The notes under the pieces: generated by a model
What the model saw: the letters and a program-made list of their open reading frames with translations, nothing else
Told to the model about the DNA's origin: nothing
Database searches by the model: none
Assembly (NCBI RefSeq): GCF_000022205.1
Contig: NC_012029.1
Span: 1,116,001 to 1,180,000 of the forward strand
Direction of reading: 5' to 3'
Length of the DNA stretch: 64,000 nucleotides
DNA from: Halorubrum lacusprofundi ATCC 49239
GTDB lineage: Archaea; Halobacteriota; Halobacteria; Halobacteriales; Haloferacaceae
Translations under genes and position numbers: made by a program
In this document: positions 8,787-18,714 of the stretch, in pieces
Layout: every line of letters begins with the position of its first letter
Position numbering within the stretch: position 1 is the stretch's first letter

Positions 8787-9470
8787 CTACTCAGTCCGCG
8801 TCCGAAGATCGGCGAGCACGCCGGCGGTGCCGTCCATGTACGAGTCCGCTACCACGATATCGGCAGCCTCGCGAGCGGCGCCGTCGGCGTTGGCGACCGC
8901 GTACGACTCGCCGGCGACCGCGAAGGTGGACACGTCGTTTTCGCTGTCACCGATCGCGACGAATTCGTCGGGACCGATACCGAGGGCGTCGCCGACGCGT
9001 TCGAGCCCGCGACCCTTGCTCACGCCGGTCGATTTGACGTGGTACGCGTAGCCGGTGTCGACGACCTCCACGTCGCCGCCGGCGGCCGCGGCGACCTCGC
9101 GCAGCAGCGCCTCGTCGGCGTCGAGCGACAGCGCTACCTCGGTCTCGCGCCAGCGATTCACCGTGTCACGGGCGCCCCAGCCGGGGTCGCCGCCGCGCTC
9201 GCGGAACGCTTCGACGACGGCCCGCGGGGCCTCGGCGTCGCCGAGGATCGCCGTCTCACCGTCGACGTGCACGACGCCGCCGTTTTCGGCGATGACGGTC
9301 TCCGCGCGCCCGAGGAAGTGCGCCAGCGCGACCGGATACGGAAACGCCTTCCCGGTCGCTAGCACCACCGGGGCGTCCCAGTCGGGCAACAACTCGAAGA
9401 CGCGGGCGTCGAGCCGGCCGCTCGCCGTCGTCAACGTCCCGTCGATGTCCAACGCGAGGGGCGGAACCAT
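8787..9470 (-). CDS. Archaeal-type phosphoglycolate phosphatase (HAD family)
   Basis: 227 residues. HAD motif I LALDIDGTLTTASG is at the N-terminus, motif II VVLATGKAFPYP follows, the lysine motif is STGVSKGRGLERV and motif IV is AIGDSENDVSTF. This Cof-like C2-cap arrangement is that of archaeal phosphoglycolate phosphatase, which removes 2-phosphoglycolate. The start at 9470 (MVPPLALDIDG) places motif I at the N-terminus as in the family. Substrate is inferred from family only. Confidence 0.85.
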   Translation of the reverse strand: MVPPLALDIDGTLTTASGRLDARVFELLPDWDAPVVLATGKAFPYPVALAHFLGRAETVIAENGGVVHVDGETAILGDAEAPRAVVEAFRERGGDPGWGARDTVNRWRETEVALSLDADEALLREVAAAAGGDVEVVDTGYAYHVKSTGVSKGRGLERVGDALGIGPDEFVAIGDSENDVSTFAVAGESYAVANADGAAREAADIVVADSYMDGTAGVLADLRTRTE

Positions 9471-9568
9471 ATCGGATGTGAGGTGACGGCGCGCAACTGT
9501 CTTGCGTTCGCGCATGAGGGGGAAGGAGACAGCAAGAGGGGAGACGAGAAAGAGACGGTGAAGCCGGA

Positions 9569-10741
9569 TCAGACCGACCACGAGGGCCGGTCGAACAGCT
9601 CCTGAAACACGAGCGTCGGGAACCGCGGGACGAGCCGACTCGGGGGCCGTCCCTTCCCGTCGCTCCGGCGGGCAGTCACCCGATCGAGCAGGCCCGCGTC
9701 GGCGAGTTCGTAGAGCACGCGCCGCACCGTCGACGGAGACAGATCGACCGCCTTCCGCGAGGCGATCGTCTCCGTCGCAGCACTCACCGACGCCCGGTCG
9801 TCGTCCGACAGGCTCACCAGTTCGTAGAGGAGCCGCCGCCGGCTCTCCGAGAGCGCGAGGACCCGCCCGAGCGCGACGCTCGGGCGCGGAACCGCCTCGA
9901 TCCCCTCGTCGAGATCTTCTGGGCGAACCGTCGAGGCGCCCGCGCGCTCCGCGGTGATGGCCGCACCGGTGACCGCGGCGAGCGCATCGTGTGCGTCGCC
10001 GTCAGCCCACTCGCTGACCTCACGGATCTGGTCGTGAGTGAGCGCGTCGCGCCCGAGTCCGGTGGAACATCGGCTCGTCAACAGTTCGACGAGCACGTGC
10101 CGACGGTACGGCTCAAACGCAACCACCTCGTCCGGTTCCCACTCGATCGCCGCCGGCTTCTCTCGGCCGAGACACACCGGGACGACCCGGTCGCTGACGG
10201 CCGTGAGCCACTCGACAATGGTCGTCGCGCTCGGCGTCTCCGGCTCGTTCGCGTGGTCGACTGCGACGACCAGGTCGGGGCCGGTGTTGACGGCCTCGCG
10301 CAGCGACTCGGCCAGTTCGTCCGTGCCGATCCCGTGTTCGGGGACGGGGTCGTCGCTGACTGCGTCGAGCGCGGCGTGGTAGAGCCGGAACCGCGTCGGT
10401 GCTCGCCGCGCGTCGACGTAGACGAATCCGGGGAGCGTCGGCTCGACCGCTCGTGTCGATGTCTGAATCGCCCGGCGTGGGCCGCTGTGGGATGCGAGCC
10501 GTTGAAACAGCGCGGAGACGATCGCCGATTTCCCGCTCCCTTTCGGTCCGTGAACGTAGGCGCTCGGCGGGAGCGATCCGGCGAAGGCCGGCTCGAACAC
10601 GTCGAGGAGCCGTTCGATCCCTGGTCCCCGACCGACCGGCGACTCGGTATGCGACATCGGAGAGACGGCGTCGATGTCTACGAGGACGCCGGCGCCGACG
10701 TCGTAGCCGAGCCGCCGCTCGATCCGGTCGTCGATGTTCAC
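9569..10741 (-). CDS. Orc1/Cdc6-like AAA+ ATPase with winged helix
   Basis: 390 residues from a GTG at 10741. Walker A GPKGSGKS is at residues 65-72. The Walker B strand reads LVVAVDHANEPE, with His where the catalytic Glu normally follows Asp. The C-terminal part (LSESRRRLLYELVSL ... SPSTVRRVLYELADAGLLDRV) is a winged-helix DNA-binding domain. The order matches archaeal Orc1/Cdc6 origin-binding proteins, which haloarchaea encode in many copies. The altered Walker B suggests a divergent paralogue. The flanking intergenic DNA (10742-10984) shows no AT-rich tract or obvious origin boxes. Confidence 0.75.
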   Translation of the reverse strand: MNIDDRIERRLGYDVGAGVLVDIDAVSPMSHTESPVGRGPGIERLLDVFEPAFAGSLPPSAYVHGPKGSGKSAIVSALFQRLASHSGPRRAIQTSTRAVEPTLPGFVYVDARRAPTRFRLYHAALDAVSDDPVPEHGIGTDELAESLREAVNTGPDLVVAVDHANEPETPSATTIVEWLTAVSDRVVPVCLGREKPAAIEWEPDEVVAFEPYRRHVLVELLTSRCSTGLGRDALTHDQIREVSEWADGDAHDALAAVTGAAITAERAGASTVRPEDLDEGIEAVPRPSVALGRVLALSESRRRLLYELVSLSDDDRASVSAATETIASRKAVDLSPSTVRRVLYELADAGLLDRVTARRSDGKGRPPSRLVPRFPTLVFQELFDRPSWSV

Positions 10742-10984
10742 GGTCGACCCTCCACAGTGCTCTGATAAAACCGGTGCGAAGCGCGGCCGCTGTCGGTCCG
10801 ATCTGGCGGTCGATCGCACTTCGTGTGACGTTCCATTGGTAGGTCCAGCGACTCGGTCATATGCGCGTACAGCTGCGTTGCGACCGCACGACGGCCGCTG
10901 CGCGGTCGAATCGGTTCGGAAGTGCTACGGAGTCGGTCCGGCGCTGCCGCGGGATCGGTCTGGAGCCGATCCCTGCAGTCGGCG

Positions 10985-12067
10985 CTAGAGGTACCCGGCG
11001 TTCGGCAGCACACCAAGGATGCTAAGCAGCCAGACGAGGAGCATCATGATCGCGATGGCCATCGCCGGTGGGTCCACGTGGGTCCCGGAGTGCGAGTAGA
11101 ACAGCCGCTGGGTGACTTCACCGGCGAGGCCGCTGAGCACGCCGAAGATGCCAGCCGCCAGCAACGCGACCACGCTGCCTGCGACAGGGTCGACCGCGAC
11201 CGCGCCGACAGCGCCGAGTAGCGTGATGTGGTGAGTCACGGGGATTTTCTCGACGCCGAGGTTGAGGAACAGCAGGCTGATGGCAGAGATGGCGTAGCCG
11301 AGGAAGATGCTCCCCGTCTGCAGCCAGATGTACCCGCCGAGGATCCCGCCGACGAGTCCAATGGCCATGATCCCCGACCACTTGTACTGGTGGGGGAGCC
11401 ACGGTTCGGTGGCCGGTCGACCGGCGTGCTCCCCGTCGGTGTCGGCCTCCGGGTGCATCTCATCGCGCTCGAACGGCGACATATCGAGGTATCCATCGCC
11501 GGCCGGCTTCCCGATGAGCGGGTAGCCGAAGACGGGCCGGGCGAGGAACGCCGTCGCGAACACCGACACCGCGATGAAGTCGGTGGGGGGCGACATTCCG
11601 AGAACGTTACTGAAGAGACCGTTAGCGAGCTGGGTGAACAGCATGCCTATCACGCCGAATATCGCCCCGACGGCGAGGATGTCGGGCTTCGTCCCGAACG
11701 CGTACGTGATGCCTTTCCCGAAGTGGTAGCCGCCCTCTCCGGGCTTCATCTCGGGGTACTTTTTCGCGGCGTACGCCGAGGCGGCCACGCCGCCCGCGAA
11801 GGCGATGTGCGGGCCGGTAATCGCGCCGAAGCCGATGACGCCGGTGACGCTGACGTAGCCGACGTCACTCGCCGCACTCGACGCGATACCGCGGTTGAGA
11901 ATCGCCAGCCCCTCACCGAGGAAGACGACGAACCCGGTGAAGATGAATGCGGGCAGCGCGCCGATCGCGGCGCCGAACGCCCCGCCGGCCAGCGCGGTGA
12001 TGAGGAGGAGGAGGAACTGCTCGACCTCCATCCCGATCACCGGAATCTGAAGCAGCAGCTCGTTCAT
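10985..12067 (-). CDS. Multi-pass membrane protein beside glpK, putative glycerol uptake protein (GlpX-like of haloarchaea)
   Basis: 360 residues with about nine hydrophobic segments and a charged cytoplasmic-looking loop near residues 195-230 (FERDEMHPEADTDGEHAGRP). The ATG at 12067 abuts the glpK stop codon with no intervening base, so it is the second gene of a glpK operon. In Haloferax the gene at this position is annotated as a putative glycerol facilitator. The protein is not an aquaglyceroporin: no NPA boxes are visible. Transport of glycerol is inferred from context. Confidence 0.65.
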   Translation of the reverse strand: MNELLLQIPVIGMEVEQFLLLLITALAGGAFGAAIGALPAFIFTGFVVFLGEGLAILNRGIASSAASDVGYVSVTGVIGFGAITGPHIAFAGGVAASAYAAKKYPEMKPGEGGYHFGKGITYAFGTKPDILAVGAIFGVIGMLFTQLANGLFSNVLGMSPPTDFIAVSVFATAFLARPVFGYPLIGKPAGDGYLDMSPFERDEMHPEADTDGEHAGRPATEPWLPHQYKWSGIMAIGLVGGILGGYIWLQTGSIFLGYAISAISLLFLNLGVEKIPVTHHITLLGAVGAVAVDPVAGSVVALLAAGIFGVLSGLAGEVTQRLFYSHSGTHVDPPAMAIAIMMLLVWLLSILGVLPNAGYL

Positions 12068-13609
12068 TTACTCATCCTCCTCGTCGTCCTGTGCCCAGTT
12101 GAGAGAGCGTTCGACCGCGTCGTCCCACCGACTGTACAGCTTGTCGACCTCTGCCTGTCCTTTCTCAGGCGTGAACTCTCGGTCGATCTGCCAGTTGTCG
12201 CGCAGCTCATCGACGGTGTCCCAGTAGCCGACCGCGAGCCCGGCGGCGTACGCCGAGCCGAGCGCGGTGGTCTCGTCGACCTCGGGCCGGGCGATCTCCG
12301 TCTGGATGATGTCCGACTGGAGCTGACAGAGGAAGTTGTTCTTGACCGCACCACCGTCGACCCGGAGGCTCGTCGTCTCGACGCCGGAGTCGGCCTCCAT
12401 GGCCTCGGCCACGTCGCGGGTCTGGTAGGCGATACTTTCGAGCGTCGCCCGCACGATGTGTTCTTTGCCGGTGCCGCGGGTCATCCCGACGATGGTGCCG
12501 CGAGCGCGGCCGTCCCAGTGGGGCGCGCCGAGCCCGGTGAACGCCGGGACCATGTAGACGCCGTCGGTCGAGTCGACCGATCGGGCCAGCTCCGCGGTCT
12601 GGGCCGCGTTGTTGATCAGATCGACGTCTTCGAGCCACTCGATCGCGGCGCCGGTGATGAAGATCGACCCCTCCAGCGCGTACTGGACGGGCTCGCCGGA
12701 CATCTGGAACCCGATGGTCGTCAGCAGTCCGTGGTCGGACTTGACGGCCTCGTTGCCCGTGTTCATCAGGTAGAAGGAGCCGGTGCCGTAGGTGTTCTTC
12801 GCGTCGCCTTCGTCGAAGCAGGTCTGCCCGAACAGGGCGGCCTGCTGGTCGCCGAGCGCCCCGGCGACGGGGACCTCCTCGCCGAGGAAGCCGTCCGCGT
12901 CGGTGTGTCCGTAGTAGTCCTCGTCGGAGGAGGGTCGTACCTCGGGCACCATCTCCTTCGGTACGTCGAACTCCTCGAGGAGCTCGTCGTCCCACTCCAG
13001 ATCCCGGATGTTGTACAGCATCGTCCGGGAGGCGTTGGTGACATCGGTGATGTGGTTGCCTGTCAGGTTGTAGATGAGCCACGAGTCGATCGTCCCCATG
13101 ACAAGCTCGCCCTCGCGGGCTCGGTCGCGGAGGTCGCCGCCCCGGGAGCTCTGCATCTTGAGCGGCTCGGCGTTATCGAGGATCCACTCGGTCTTGGTCG
13201 CGGAGAAGTACGCGTCGGCTTCGAGGCCGGTCTTCTCACGAATGTCCTCGACTTTGTCCGCCTCCTGCAGTTCCTCGACGCGGTCCGTCGTTCGGCGGTC
13301 CTGCCACACGAGTGCGTTGTGGACCGGTCTCCCCGTCTCGCGGTCCCAGACGATCGTCGTCTCGCGCTGGTTCGTGATCCCGATCGCGTCGAGCTGGTTC
13401 GCCTCCAGCCCCGCATCGGCGAGCCCGTCAAGGACGACCTGTTGGGTGTTCTCCCAGATCTCGATGGGGTCGTGCTCGACCCAGCCCGGGTTGGGGTAGA
13501 TCTGTTCGTGCTGTTCGTACGCGTTCGCGACGACCTGCCCGCCGTGGTCGAACACCATAAAGCGAGTTCCGGTCGTCCCTTGGTCTATCGCACCGACATA
13601 CTGTGTCAT
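12068..13609 (-). CDS. glpK: Glycerol kinase
   Basis: 513 residues, the normal length. FGGY-family ATP-dependent kinase forming sn-glycerol-3-phosphate. N-terminal phosphate loop YVGAIDQGTTGTRFMVFDHG, the substrate-binding segment NQRETTIVWDRETG, and C-terminal GALGDQQAALFGQ and LRVDGGAVKNNFLCQ are all present. The start at 13609 is supported by the family N-terminus and by a Shine-Dalgarno-like AGGAGGGA about eight bases before the ATG; the frame is open further upstream but that stretch is basic and unlike GlpK. Divergent from gpdABC, as in other haloarchaeal glycerol loci. Confidence 0.97.
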   Translation of the reverse strand: MTQYVGAIDQGTTGTRFMVFDHGGQVVANAYEQHEQIYPNPGWVEHDPIEIWENTQQVVLDGLADAGLEANQLDAIGITNQRETTIVWDRETGRPVHNALVWQDRRTTDRVEELQEADKVEDIREKTGLEADAYFSATKTEWILDNAEPLKMQSSRGGDLRDRAREGELVMGTIDSWLIYNLTGNHITDVTNASRTMLYNIRDLEWDDELLEEFDVPKEMVPEVRPSSDEDYYGHTDADGFLGEEVPVAGALGDQQAALFGQTCFDEGDAKNTYGTGSFYLMNTGNEAVKSDHGLLTTIGFQMSGEPVQYALEGSIFITGAAIEWLEDVDLINNAAQTAELARSVDSTDGVYMVPAFTGLGAPHWDGRARGTIVGMTRGTGKEHIVRATLESIAYQTRDVAEAMEADSGVETTSLRVDGGAVKNNFLCQLQSDIIQTEIARPEVDETTALGSAYAAGLAVGYWDTVDELRDNWQIDREFTPEKGQAEVDKLYSRWDDAVERSLNWAQDDEEDE

Positions 13610-13897
13610 GTATTGGATCCCTCCTGTGGCGCTGGTCCGCTCACGGCGTCGGCGCTGGCCGAACGGCGAGCGCCGACTGGGGACACGGTTCGTCCCCCGG
13701 ACCGTCGATCGCGACGCCGCGTCCGCCCCGCAGCCGGCCGAGCCACCCTCCGTGTCTCGGCTCGAGAGGCGGTGTCGCCGCCGCCGCGATATATCTTCAC
13801 GGGAGCTACCACGCCACTCGTGAACATAATGTACTACCATAATAATCTTCCTGTTAAAATCCAGAGACAGCCGCGAGCGAAAAAGTAGATATATAAA
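13610..13897 (+). promoter_or_regulatory. Divergent glpK / gpdABC control region
   Basis: No gene is visible here. The gpd-proximal part (13828-13920) is AT-rich. A strong TATA box ATATATAAA at 13889-13897 faces gpdA. Facing glpK, possible TATA sequences lie near 13787-13795 (ATATATC on the minus strand) and 13835-13845, which would give glpK a long leader of roughly 150-200 bases ending in a Shine-Dalgarno sequence. A glycerol-responsive GlpR-type regulator is expected to act here, but no operator could be assigned. Confidence 0.55.
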
Positions 13898-13945
13898 CCA
13901 ATCGACGCTGACAACGATTGTACTACTTGAATATCCCTGATTGTT

Positions 13946-13975
13946 ATGAATGGCACCCACCAGGAGGTAAAGTAA
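13946..13975 (+). other. Candidate nine-codon leader ORF upstream of gpdA
   Basis: ATG at 13946 encodes MNGTHQEVK and stops at 13973-13975, inside the 5' leader predicted from the TATA box at 13889. The last codons contain AGGAGGT (13962-13968), a near-perfect Shine-Dalgarno sequence about 33 bases before the gpdA ATG. It is in a different frame from gpdA. Confidence 0.3.
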
Positions 13976-14001
13976 AGTGGGCGGAGTCCGACCAGATCGA
14001 C

Positions 14002-15750
14002 ATGGACCAACAGGTGGACGTCGTCGTCGTCGGCGGGGGGTCGACGGGGTGCGGCGTCGTCAGGGACTTGGCTCGACGGGGGGTTGATGCGGTGCTCGTC
14101 GAGAAGGGGAACCTGACGCACGGCACGACGGGGCGGATGCACGGGCTCTTACACAGCGGGGGGCGGTACGCGGTCTCGGATCAGAAGAGCGCGCGCGAGT
14201 GCATCGAGGAGAACCGTGTGCTCCGCGACATCGCAGGTCACTGCGTCGAGGAGACGGGCGGGCTGTTCGTCAAGCGACCGGAGGACTCCGAGGAGTATTT
14301 TCAGGAGAAGCTAGAGGGGTGCCGCGCGTGCGACATCCCGGTCGAAATGATCGACGGCGAGGAGGCTCGGCGGCGCGAACCGTACCTCGCACGCGACGTG
14401 GAGAAGGCGATCGCGCTGCCGGACGCCGCGGTCGACCCCTTCCGTCTCTGCGTCGCCAACGCGGCCGACGCCCGCGAGCACGGCGCCCGGATCGAGACTC
14501 ACGCGCCGGTGACCGACGTGCTCGTCGAGGACGGTGAGATCGTCGGCGTTGAGATCGAACACGAGACGGGCCCCGGCAAGCGCGTCCACCGCGAGCCGGG
14601 GACGACCGAGGAGATCCGCGCGCGCCACGTCGTCAACGCGACCGGCGCGTGGGCGGGCAACGTCGGCGAGATGGCCGGCGTCGACGTGGAAGTGCGCCCC
14701 TCGAAGGGCGTGATGACGGTGATGAACACCCGGCAGGTCGACACCGTCATCAACCGCTGTCGACCGAAGGGCGACGCCGACATCATCGTCCCCCACGAGA
14801 CCGCCTGCATCCTCGGCACCACGGACGAGGAGGTCGACGACCCCGAAGACTACCCCGAAGAGGAGTGGGAGGTCGACCTCATGATCGAGACGCTCTCGGA
14901 ACTAGTCCCGATGCTGAAAGACGCTCGAACGCTCCGCTCGTTCTGGGGCGTCCGTCCCCTCTACGAGCCCCCCGGAACCGGTACCGAGGACCCGACGGAC
15001 ATCACGCGCGACTACTTCTTGCTCGACCACGGCGACCGCGACGACCTCCCCGGGATGACCACCATCGTCGGCGGGAAGCTTACCACCTACCGCATGATGG
15101 CCGAGTCCATCTCGGACCACGTCTGCGACGCGCTCGGCCACGACGCGACCTGCGACACCGCCGACGCGCCGCTGCCGGGGTCGGAGAACCCCGCGCGCAT
15201 GGACGAGCTGATGGAGGAGTTCGGGCTCCGATCCCCGGTGGCCCGCCGGTCCGGCCAGCGGCTCGGATCGCGCGCCGCCGACGTGCTCGACGAGTACGAC
15301 CCGAACCCGGTCGTCTGCGAGTGCGAGGGCGTCACTCGCGCCGAGGTGCAGGACGCGATCGGCGAGGCCGGCAGCGACCTCAACGCGGTCCGCATTCGCA
15401 CTCGCGCCTCGATGGGGAACTGTCAGGGCGGATTCTGTACCCACCGCATCGCCGCAGAACTGGCACAGGAGTACCCGGAACCCGTCGTCCGCGACGCGGA
15501 AGACGAGCTGTACCAGGAGCGCTGGAAGGGCCAGCGGCACGCGCTGTGGGGGATGCAGCTCTCGCAGGCGATGTTGAACCACCTGCTGCACGCGACGACG
15601 ATGAACCGCGACGGCGACCCGGCGAGCCTCAACAGCGAGGTCGACTTCGGCGCGTTCGACGCGGGCGAGGGAGGGTCCGAGGCGGACGCTATCGATGGCG
15701 GCGATGCCGGAACCGCGGCCACAGACGGAGGGATCGATGGCGATCGATAG
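14002..15750 (+). CDS. gpdA: Anaerobic-type glycerol-3-phosphate dehydrogenase subunit A
   Basis: 582 residues. FAD-dependent catalytic subunit oxidising sn-glycerol-3-phosphate to dihydroxyacetone phosphate. The dinucleotide motif [14 protein letters not shown] starts at residue 5, and [17 protein letters not shown] and NATGAWAGN follow. The C-terminal third has a BFD-like [2Fe-2S] domain with [12 protein letters not shown] and [11 protein letters not shown] cysteines. The ATG at 14002 is chosen because it begins just before the FAD motif; a TTG at 13918 in the same frame would add 28 unconserved residues. Overlaps gpdB by 14 bases. Confidence 0.95.
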   Translation: MDQQVDVVVVGGGSTGCGVVRDLARRGVDAVLVEKGNLTHGTTGRMHGLLHSGGRYAVSDQKSARECIEENRVLRDIAGHCVEETGGLFVKRPEDSEEYFQEKLEGCRACDIPVEMIDGEEARRREPYLARDVEKAIALPDAAVDPFRLCVANAADAREHGARIETHAPVTDVLVEDGEIVGVEIEHETGPGKRVHREPGTTEEIRARHVVNATGAWAGNVGEMAGVDVEVRPSKGVMTVMNTRQVDTVINRCRPKGDADIIVPHETACILGTTDEEVDDPEDYPEEEWEVDLMIETLSELVPMLKDARTLRSFWGVRPLYEPPGTGTEDPTDITRDYFLLDHGDRDDLPGMTTIVGGKLTTYRMMAESISDHVCDALGHDATCDTADAPLPGSENPARMDELMEEFGLRSPVARRSGQRLGSRAADVLDEYDPNPVVCECEGVTRAEVQDAIGEAGSDLNAVRIRTRASMGNCQGGFCTHRIAAELAQEYPEPVVRDAEDELYQERWKGQRHALWGMQLSQAMLNHLLHATTMNRDGDPASLNSEVDFGAFDAGEGGSEADAIDGGDAGTAATDGGIDGDR

Positions 15751-17116
15751 CGACGTACTGGTCGTCGGCGGGGGGCTCGCCGCGATCACCTCGGCGATCG
15801 CGGCGGCCCGCGAAGGCGCCGACGTGCGGCTGGTCTCCCACAAGGCGAGCACGCTCCGACAGGCCTCCGGGCTGATCGACGGACTCGGCTACGTTCCCGC
15901 GACGGAGTCCGCAAAGCCTCTCCGCGAGGGGCCGCCGACCGCGGGCCGCGAGCTGGATCGCGACGAGTGGCCAGACCCCGAGGGTCCGCTTTCCGACCCC
16001 TTCGAGGCGATCGACCGGCTCCCCGAGTCGCACCCCTACCGGATCCTCGGCGCCGACGCGCTCCGCGAGGGCTTAGACCTGTTCGACGACCTCGCGGGCG
16101 ACGCGTACCGGGGGAGCCACACCGACCGCAACGCGCTCCTCCCGACGTTCGGCGGGAGTGTGAAGCCGACCGCGCGCTACCCGGCCGCCGCCGAAGCCGG
16201 GATCGCGAGCGACGACCGGCCGACGCTGATCGTCGGGTTCCGTTCGCTCACCGAGTACGACGCGCGCGCCTTCGCCGGGCGGCTGGAGGCCGCCGGCGTC
16301 CCCTTCGACGTCGCCGGCGCCGAGGTGGAGTTCGCCGAGGCGTTCCGGGCGGACACGAAGATTACCCGGCTCGCGAAGGCACTCGACCACGACGAGGCGA
16401 TCGACGGCGTCCCGGCCCGCGAGGCGCTGGCGAAGGCCGTCGGCCCGCACCTCCACGACGTGGTCGACGAGGCTGGCGGCGTCGACCGCGTCGAGCGCGT
16501 CGGCTTCCCGGCGTTCCTCGGCGATCAGGAGGGCGACGCGGTCCGCGCCGAACTGGCCGACCGGCTCGGCGCCGACGTGTTCGAGATCCCGATGGGGCCG
16601 CCGAGCCTCCCGGGGCTCAGGCTGGAGGACCGACTGTACGACGCGCTCGACGACGCGGGCGTCCGGTTCGAGACCGGGAATCCGGTCGTCGGCATCGAGA
16701 CCGAGGCGGACGGCACGATCGAGGCGGTTGCGGTCGACCGGAAGGGCCGAGAGACGCCCTACGGCGCCGACGCCTTCGTACTCGCGACCGGCGGGCTCGT
16801 CGGGAAGGGGCTCGACTCGAACCGCGAGGGCGTCCGCGAGCCCGTGTTCGGGCTCCACGTCGAGCAGCCGGCGGACCGCTACGAGTGGTTCGTCGACGAC
16901 GCGTTTGGCGACCAGCCGTACGCGCGCTTCGGCGTGCGGATCGACGAGGACGGGCGCGTGCTGGACGCGGACGGAGAGTCGGCGTACGAGAACGTCTTCG
17001 CGGCCGGCGGGGTCGTCGGCGGCGCGGACGTGGCAAGGGAGAAGTCCGCGAGCGGGGTGTCGCTCGCGACCGGGATTGTGGCGGGGCGGGAGGCGGCAAC
17101 GGAGGCAACCCAATGA
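15737..17116 (+). CDS. gpdB: Anaerobic-type glycerol-3-phosphate dehydrogenase subunit B
   Basis: 459 residues, a flavoprotein subunit. The N-terminal dinucleotide motif is [20 protein letters not shown], and the C-terminal FAD segment is [19 protein letters not shown]. The middle is rich in Asp/Glu as is typical of halophiles. It overlaps gpdA at its start and shares ATGA with gpdC at its end, so the three subunits are translated as one unit. GpdB helps pass electrons from GpdA towards GpdC and the quinone pool. Confidence 0.92.
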   Translation: MAIDSDVLVVGGGLAAITSAIAAAREGADVRLVSHKASTLRQASGLIDGLGYVPATESAKPLREGPPTAGRELDRDEWPDPEGPLSDPFEAIDRLPESHPYRILGADALREGLDLFDDLAGDAYRGSHTDRNALLPTFGGSVKPTARYPAAAEAGIASDDRPTLIVGFRSLTEYDARAFAGRLEAAGVPFDVAGAEVEFAEAFRADTKITRLAKALDHDEAIDGVPAREALAKAVGPHLHDVVDEAGGVDRVERVGFPAFLGDQEGDAVRAELADRLGADVFEIPMGPPSLPGLRLEDRLYDALDDAGVRFETGNPVVGIETEADGTIEAVAVDRKGRETPYGADAFVLATGGLVGKGLDSNREGVREPVFGLHVEQPADRYEWFVDDAFGDQPYARFGVRIDEDGRVLDADGESAYENVFAAGGVVGGADVAREKSASGVSLATGIVAGREAATEATQ

Positions 17117-18612
17117 CACGACACACGGACGACGAAGACGGGGGCGCAGAAGAGGGGAACGGGACGAACGGGACGAACGGAGCGGGCGACCGCGACAACC
17201 CGGAAGCCCCCAGCCCCGGCGTCCCGGAGGCGGGCCGCGACGAGCAGCCGTCGATCTTCGTCCCCGACGACGGGGAGCCGAAGGAGACCGCCGCCACCGA
17301 CGGCGGCGTCGAGAGCGCGACCGGCGGGAGCGACTCGACCGAACTCAATCCGGACGCGTACGACCCGGTCGACGTGTTCCCGGGCGGCGACCTCGACCTC
17401 CGGGAGGGCGCCGACTCCTGTTACAAGTGCACGAGCTGTGACACCTCCTGTCCGGTCGCCGAGGTCGACGAGGAGTTCCCGGGGCCGAAGTTCCAGGGGC
17501 CGGAACAGTGGCGGCTCAAGCGCAAGGAGGACCACGACATCGACGAGTCGATCACCTCCTGTTCGAACTGCATGCGCTGTGACGACGCCTGTCCCTCCTC
17601 GGTGCCGCTCTCACAGATGCACAACGAGGCTCGCGGGCAGTTCGTCGAATCGCAGATGGAGAAGCTCTCGCGGGAGTACGTCCGGAACCGCATCCTCTCG
17701 AACTACCACTTTTTCGCGTCCATCGCGAGCAAGGTGCCGCGGCTGGCGAACGCCGCGACGAAGATTCCGGGTGCGATGAAACTCGGCGAGAAGGTCCTCG
17801 GAATTGCGGGCGACCGCGAGTTCCCGGACTTCGCCACCCAGACGTTCCGCGAGTGGTGGAAGGCCCGCGGCGGCGCACAGGTGCAGAACCCCGACAAGCG
17901 CGTCGCCTACTTCCACGGCTGTTACTCCAACTACAACACGCCGGAGGTCGGCAAGGCGATGGTACGGGTGTACGAGCACTTCGGCTACGAGGTGATGGTG
18001 CCCCCGCAGAAGTGCTCGGGCACGCCGATGTTCGCGAACGGGATGCTGAAGGACGCGCGCCGGCACGCGGAGACGAACGTCGAGAACCTCGTCGAGGCGA
18101 TCGGCGAGGGCGCCGACGTGATCGCCTCCTGTACCTCCTGTTCGCTGTCGCTGCGGCAGGAGTACCCCGAACTGTTCGACATCCACGGGATCGAAGACGT
18201 CTCCGACCACACCTACGAGGCGCTCGAGTACCTCCGGATCAACGAGGATCTGGAGGGCGAGCTGGCGGACACGAAGCTCGCGGGCGAGCAGTCGTTCGCC
18301 TACCACGCCCCGTGTCACGCACGCAATCAGGGGCTCTCTCGACAGGCCGTCGAGACGTTCCGCGACGTCGACGGCGTCACCATGGAGGACGTGGGCGACT
18401 CCTGTTCGGGTATTTCCGGCACCTACGGCTGGAAGGAAGAGAAGTACGAGACGTCGATGGAGATCGGCGCGGAGATGTTCGAGCACATGGAGGACGCCGA
18501 GGGCGACGTGGGAATGACCGAGTGCCCGACCTGCGCGATGCAGATGGAACACGGCACCGGCTACGAGGTCGAGCACCCGCTCCAGCTGCTCGAGGACGCG
18601 GTCGGCTCGTAG
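17113..18612 (+). CDS. gpdC: Anaerobic-type glycerol-3-phosphate dehydrogenase subunit C (Fe-S, membrane anchor subunit)
   Basis: 499 residues. After an acidic, low-complexity N-terminal extension of about 95 residues come two [4Fe-4S] motifs, CYKCTSCDTSCP and CSNCMRCDDACP, then two CCG domains (HGCYSNY, KCSGTP, SCTSCSLSL and HAPCHARN, DSCSGISG, ECPTCAMQ). This is the GlpC/heterodisulfide-reductase-D architecture that transfers electrons to quinone at the membrane. The ATG overlaps the gpdB stop (ATGA). The long acidic extension is the only unusual part. Confidence 0.93.
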   Translation: MTRHTDDEDGGAEEGNGTNGTNGAGDRDNPEAPSPGVPEAGRDEQPSIFVPDDGEPKETAATDGGVESATGGSDSTELNPDAYDPVDVFPGGDLDLREGADSCYKCTSCDTSCPVAEVDEEFPGPKFQGPEQWRLKRKEDHDIDESITSCSNCMRCDDACPSSVPLSQMHNEARGQFVESQMEKLSREYVRNRILSNYHFFASIASKVPRLANAATKIPGAMKLGEKVLGIAGDREFPDFATQTFREWWKARGGAQVQNPDKRVAYFHGCYSNYNTPEVGKAMVRVYEHFGYEVMVPPQKCSGTPMFANGMLKDARRHAETNVENLVEAIGEGADVIASCTSCSLSLRQEYPELFDIHGIEDVSDHTYEALEYLRINEDLEGELADTKLAGEQSFAYHAPCHARNQGLSRQAVETFRDVDGVTMEDVGDSCSGISGTYGWKEEKYETSMEIGAEMFEHMEDAEGDVGMTECPTCAMQMEHGTGYEVEHPLQLLEDAVGS

Positions 18613-18714
18613 AACCGCCTGACTGCGTCGATCGATCGGTTTTCGCGATCCGTTTTTCAGACCGGATAACCGCGAGGGAACGCTTATGTCTGCGACTCGA
18701 CGACTTCGATCAAC

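Noticed and set aside
10742..10984. Replication origin next to the Orc-like gene
   Set aside because: No AT-rich unwinding region or repeated inverted origin boxes were found in the gap.
11228..13888. An 886-codon open frame on the plus strand
   Set aside because: It is antisense to the well-supported glpX-like gene and glpK. High GC in third positions leaves antisense frames open, and its product is basic and repetitive with no family features.
13610..13960. N-terminal extension of glpK to 13960
   Set aside because: The extension is basic and unlike GlpK; the conserved start and Shine-Dalgarno sequence fix the ATG at 13609.
15967..17112. In-frame upstream extension of gpdC
   Set aside because: The upstream part is an out-of-frame reading of gpdB and is Arg-rich; the ATG overlapping the gpdB stop is the natural start.
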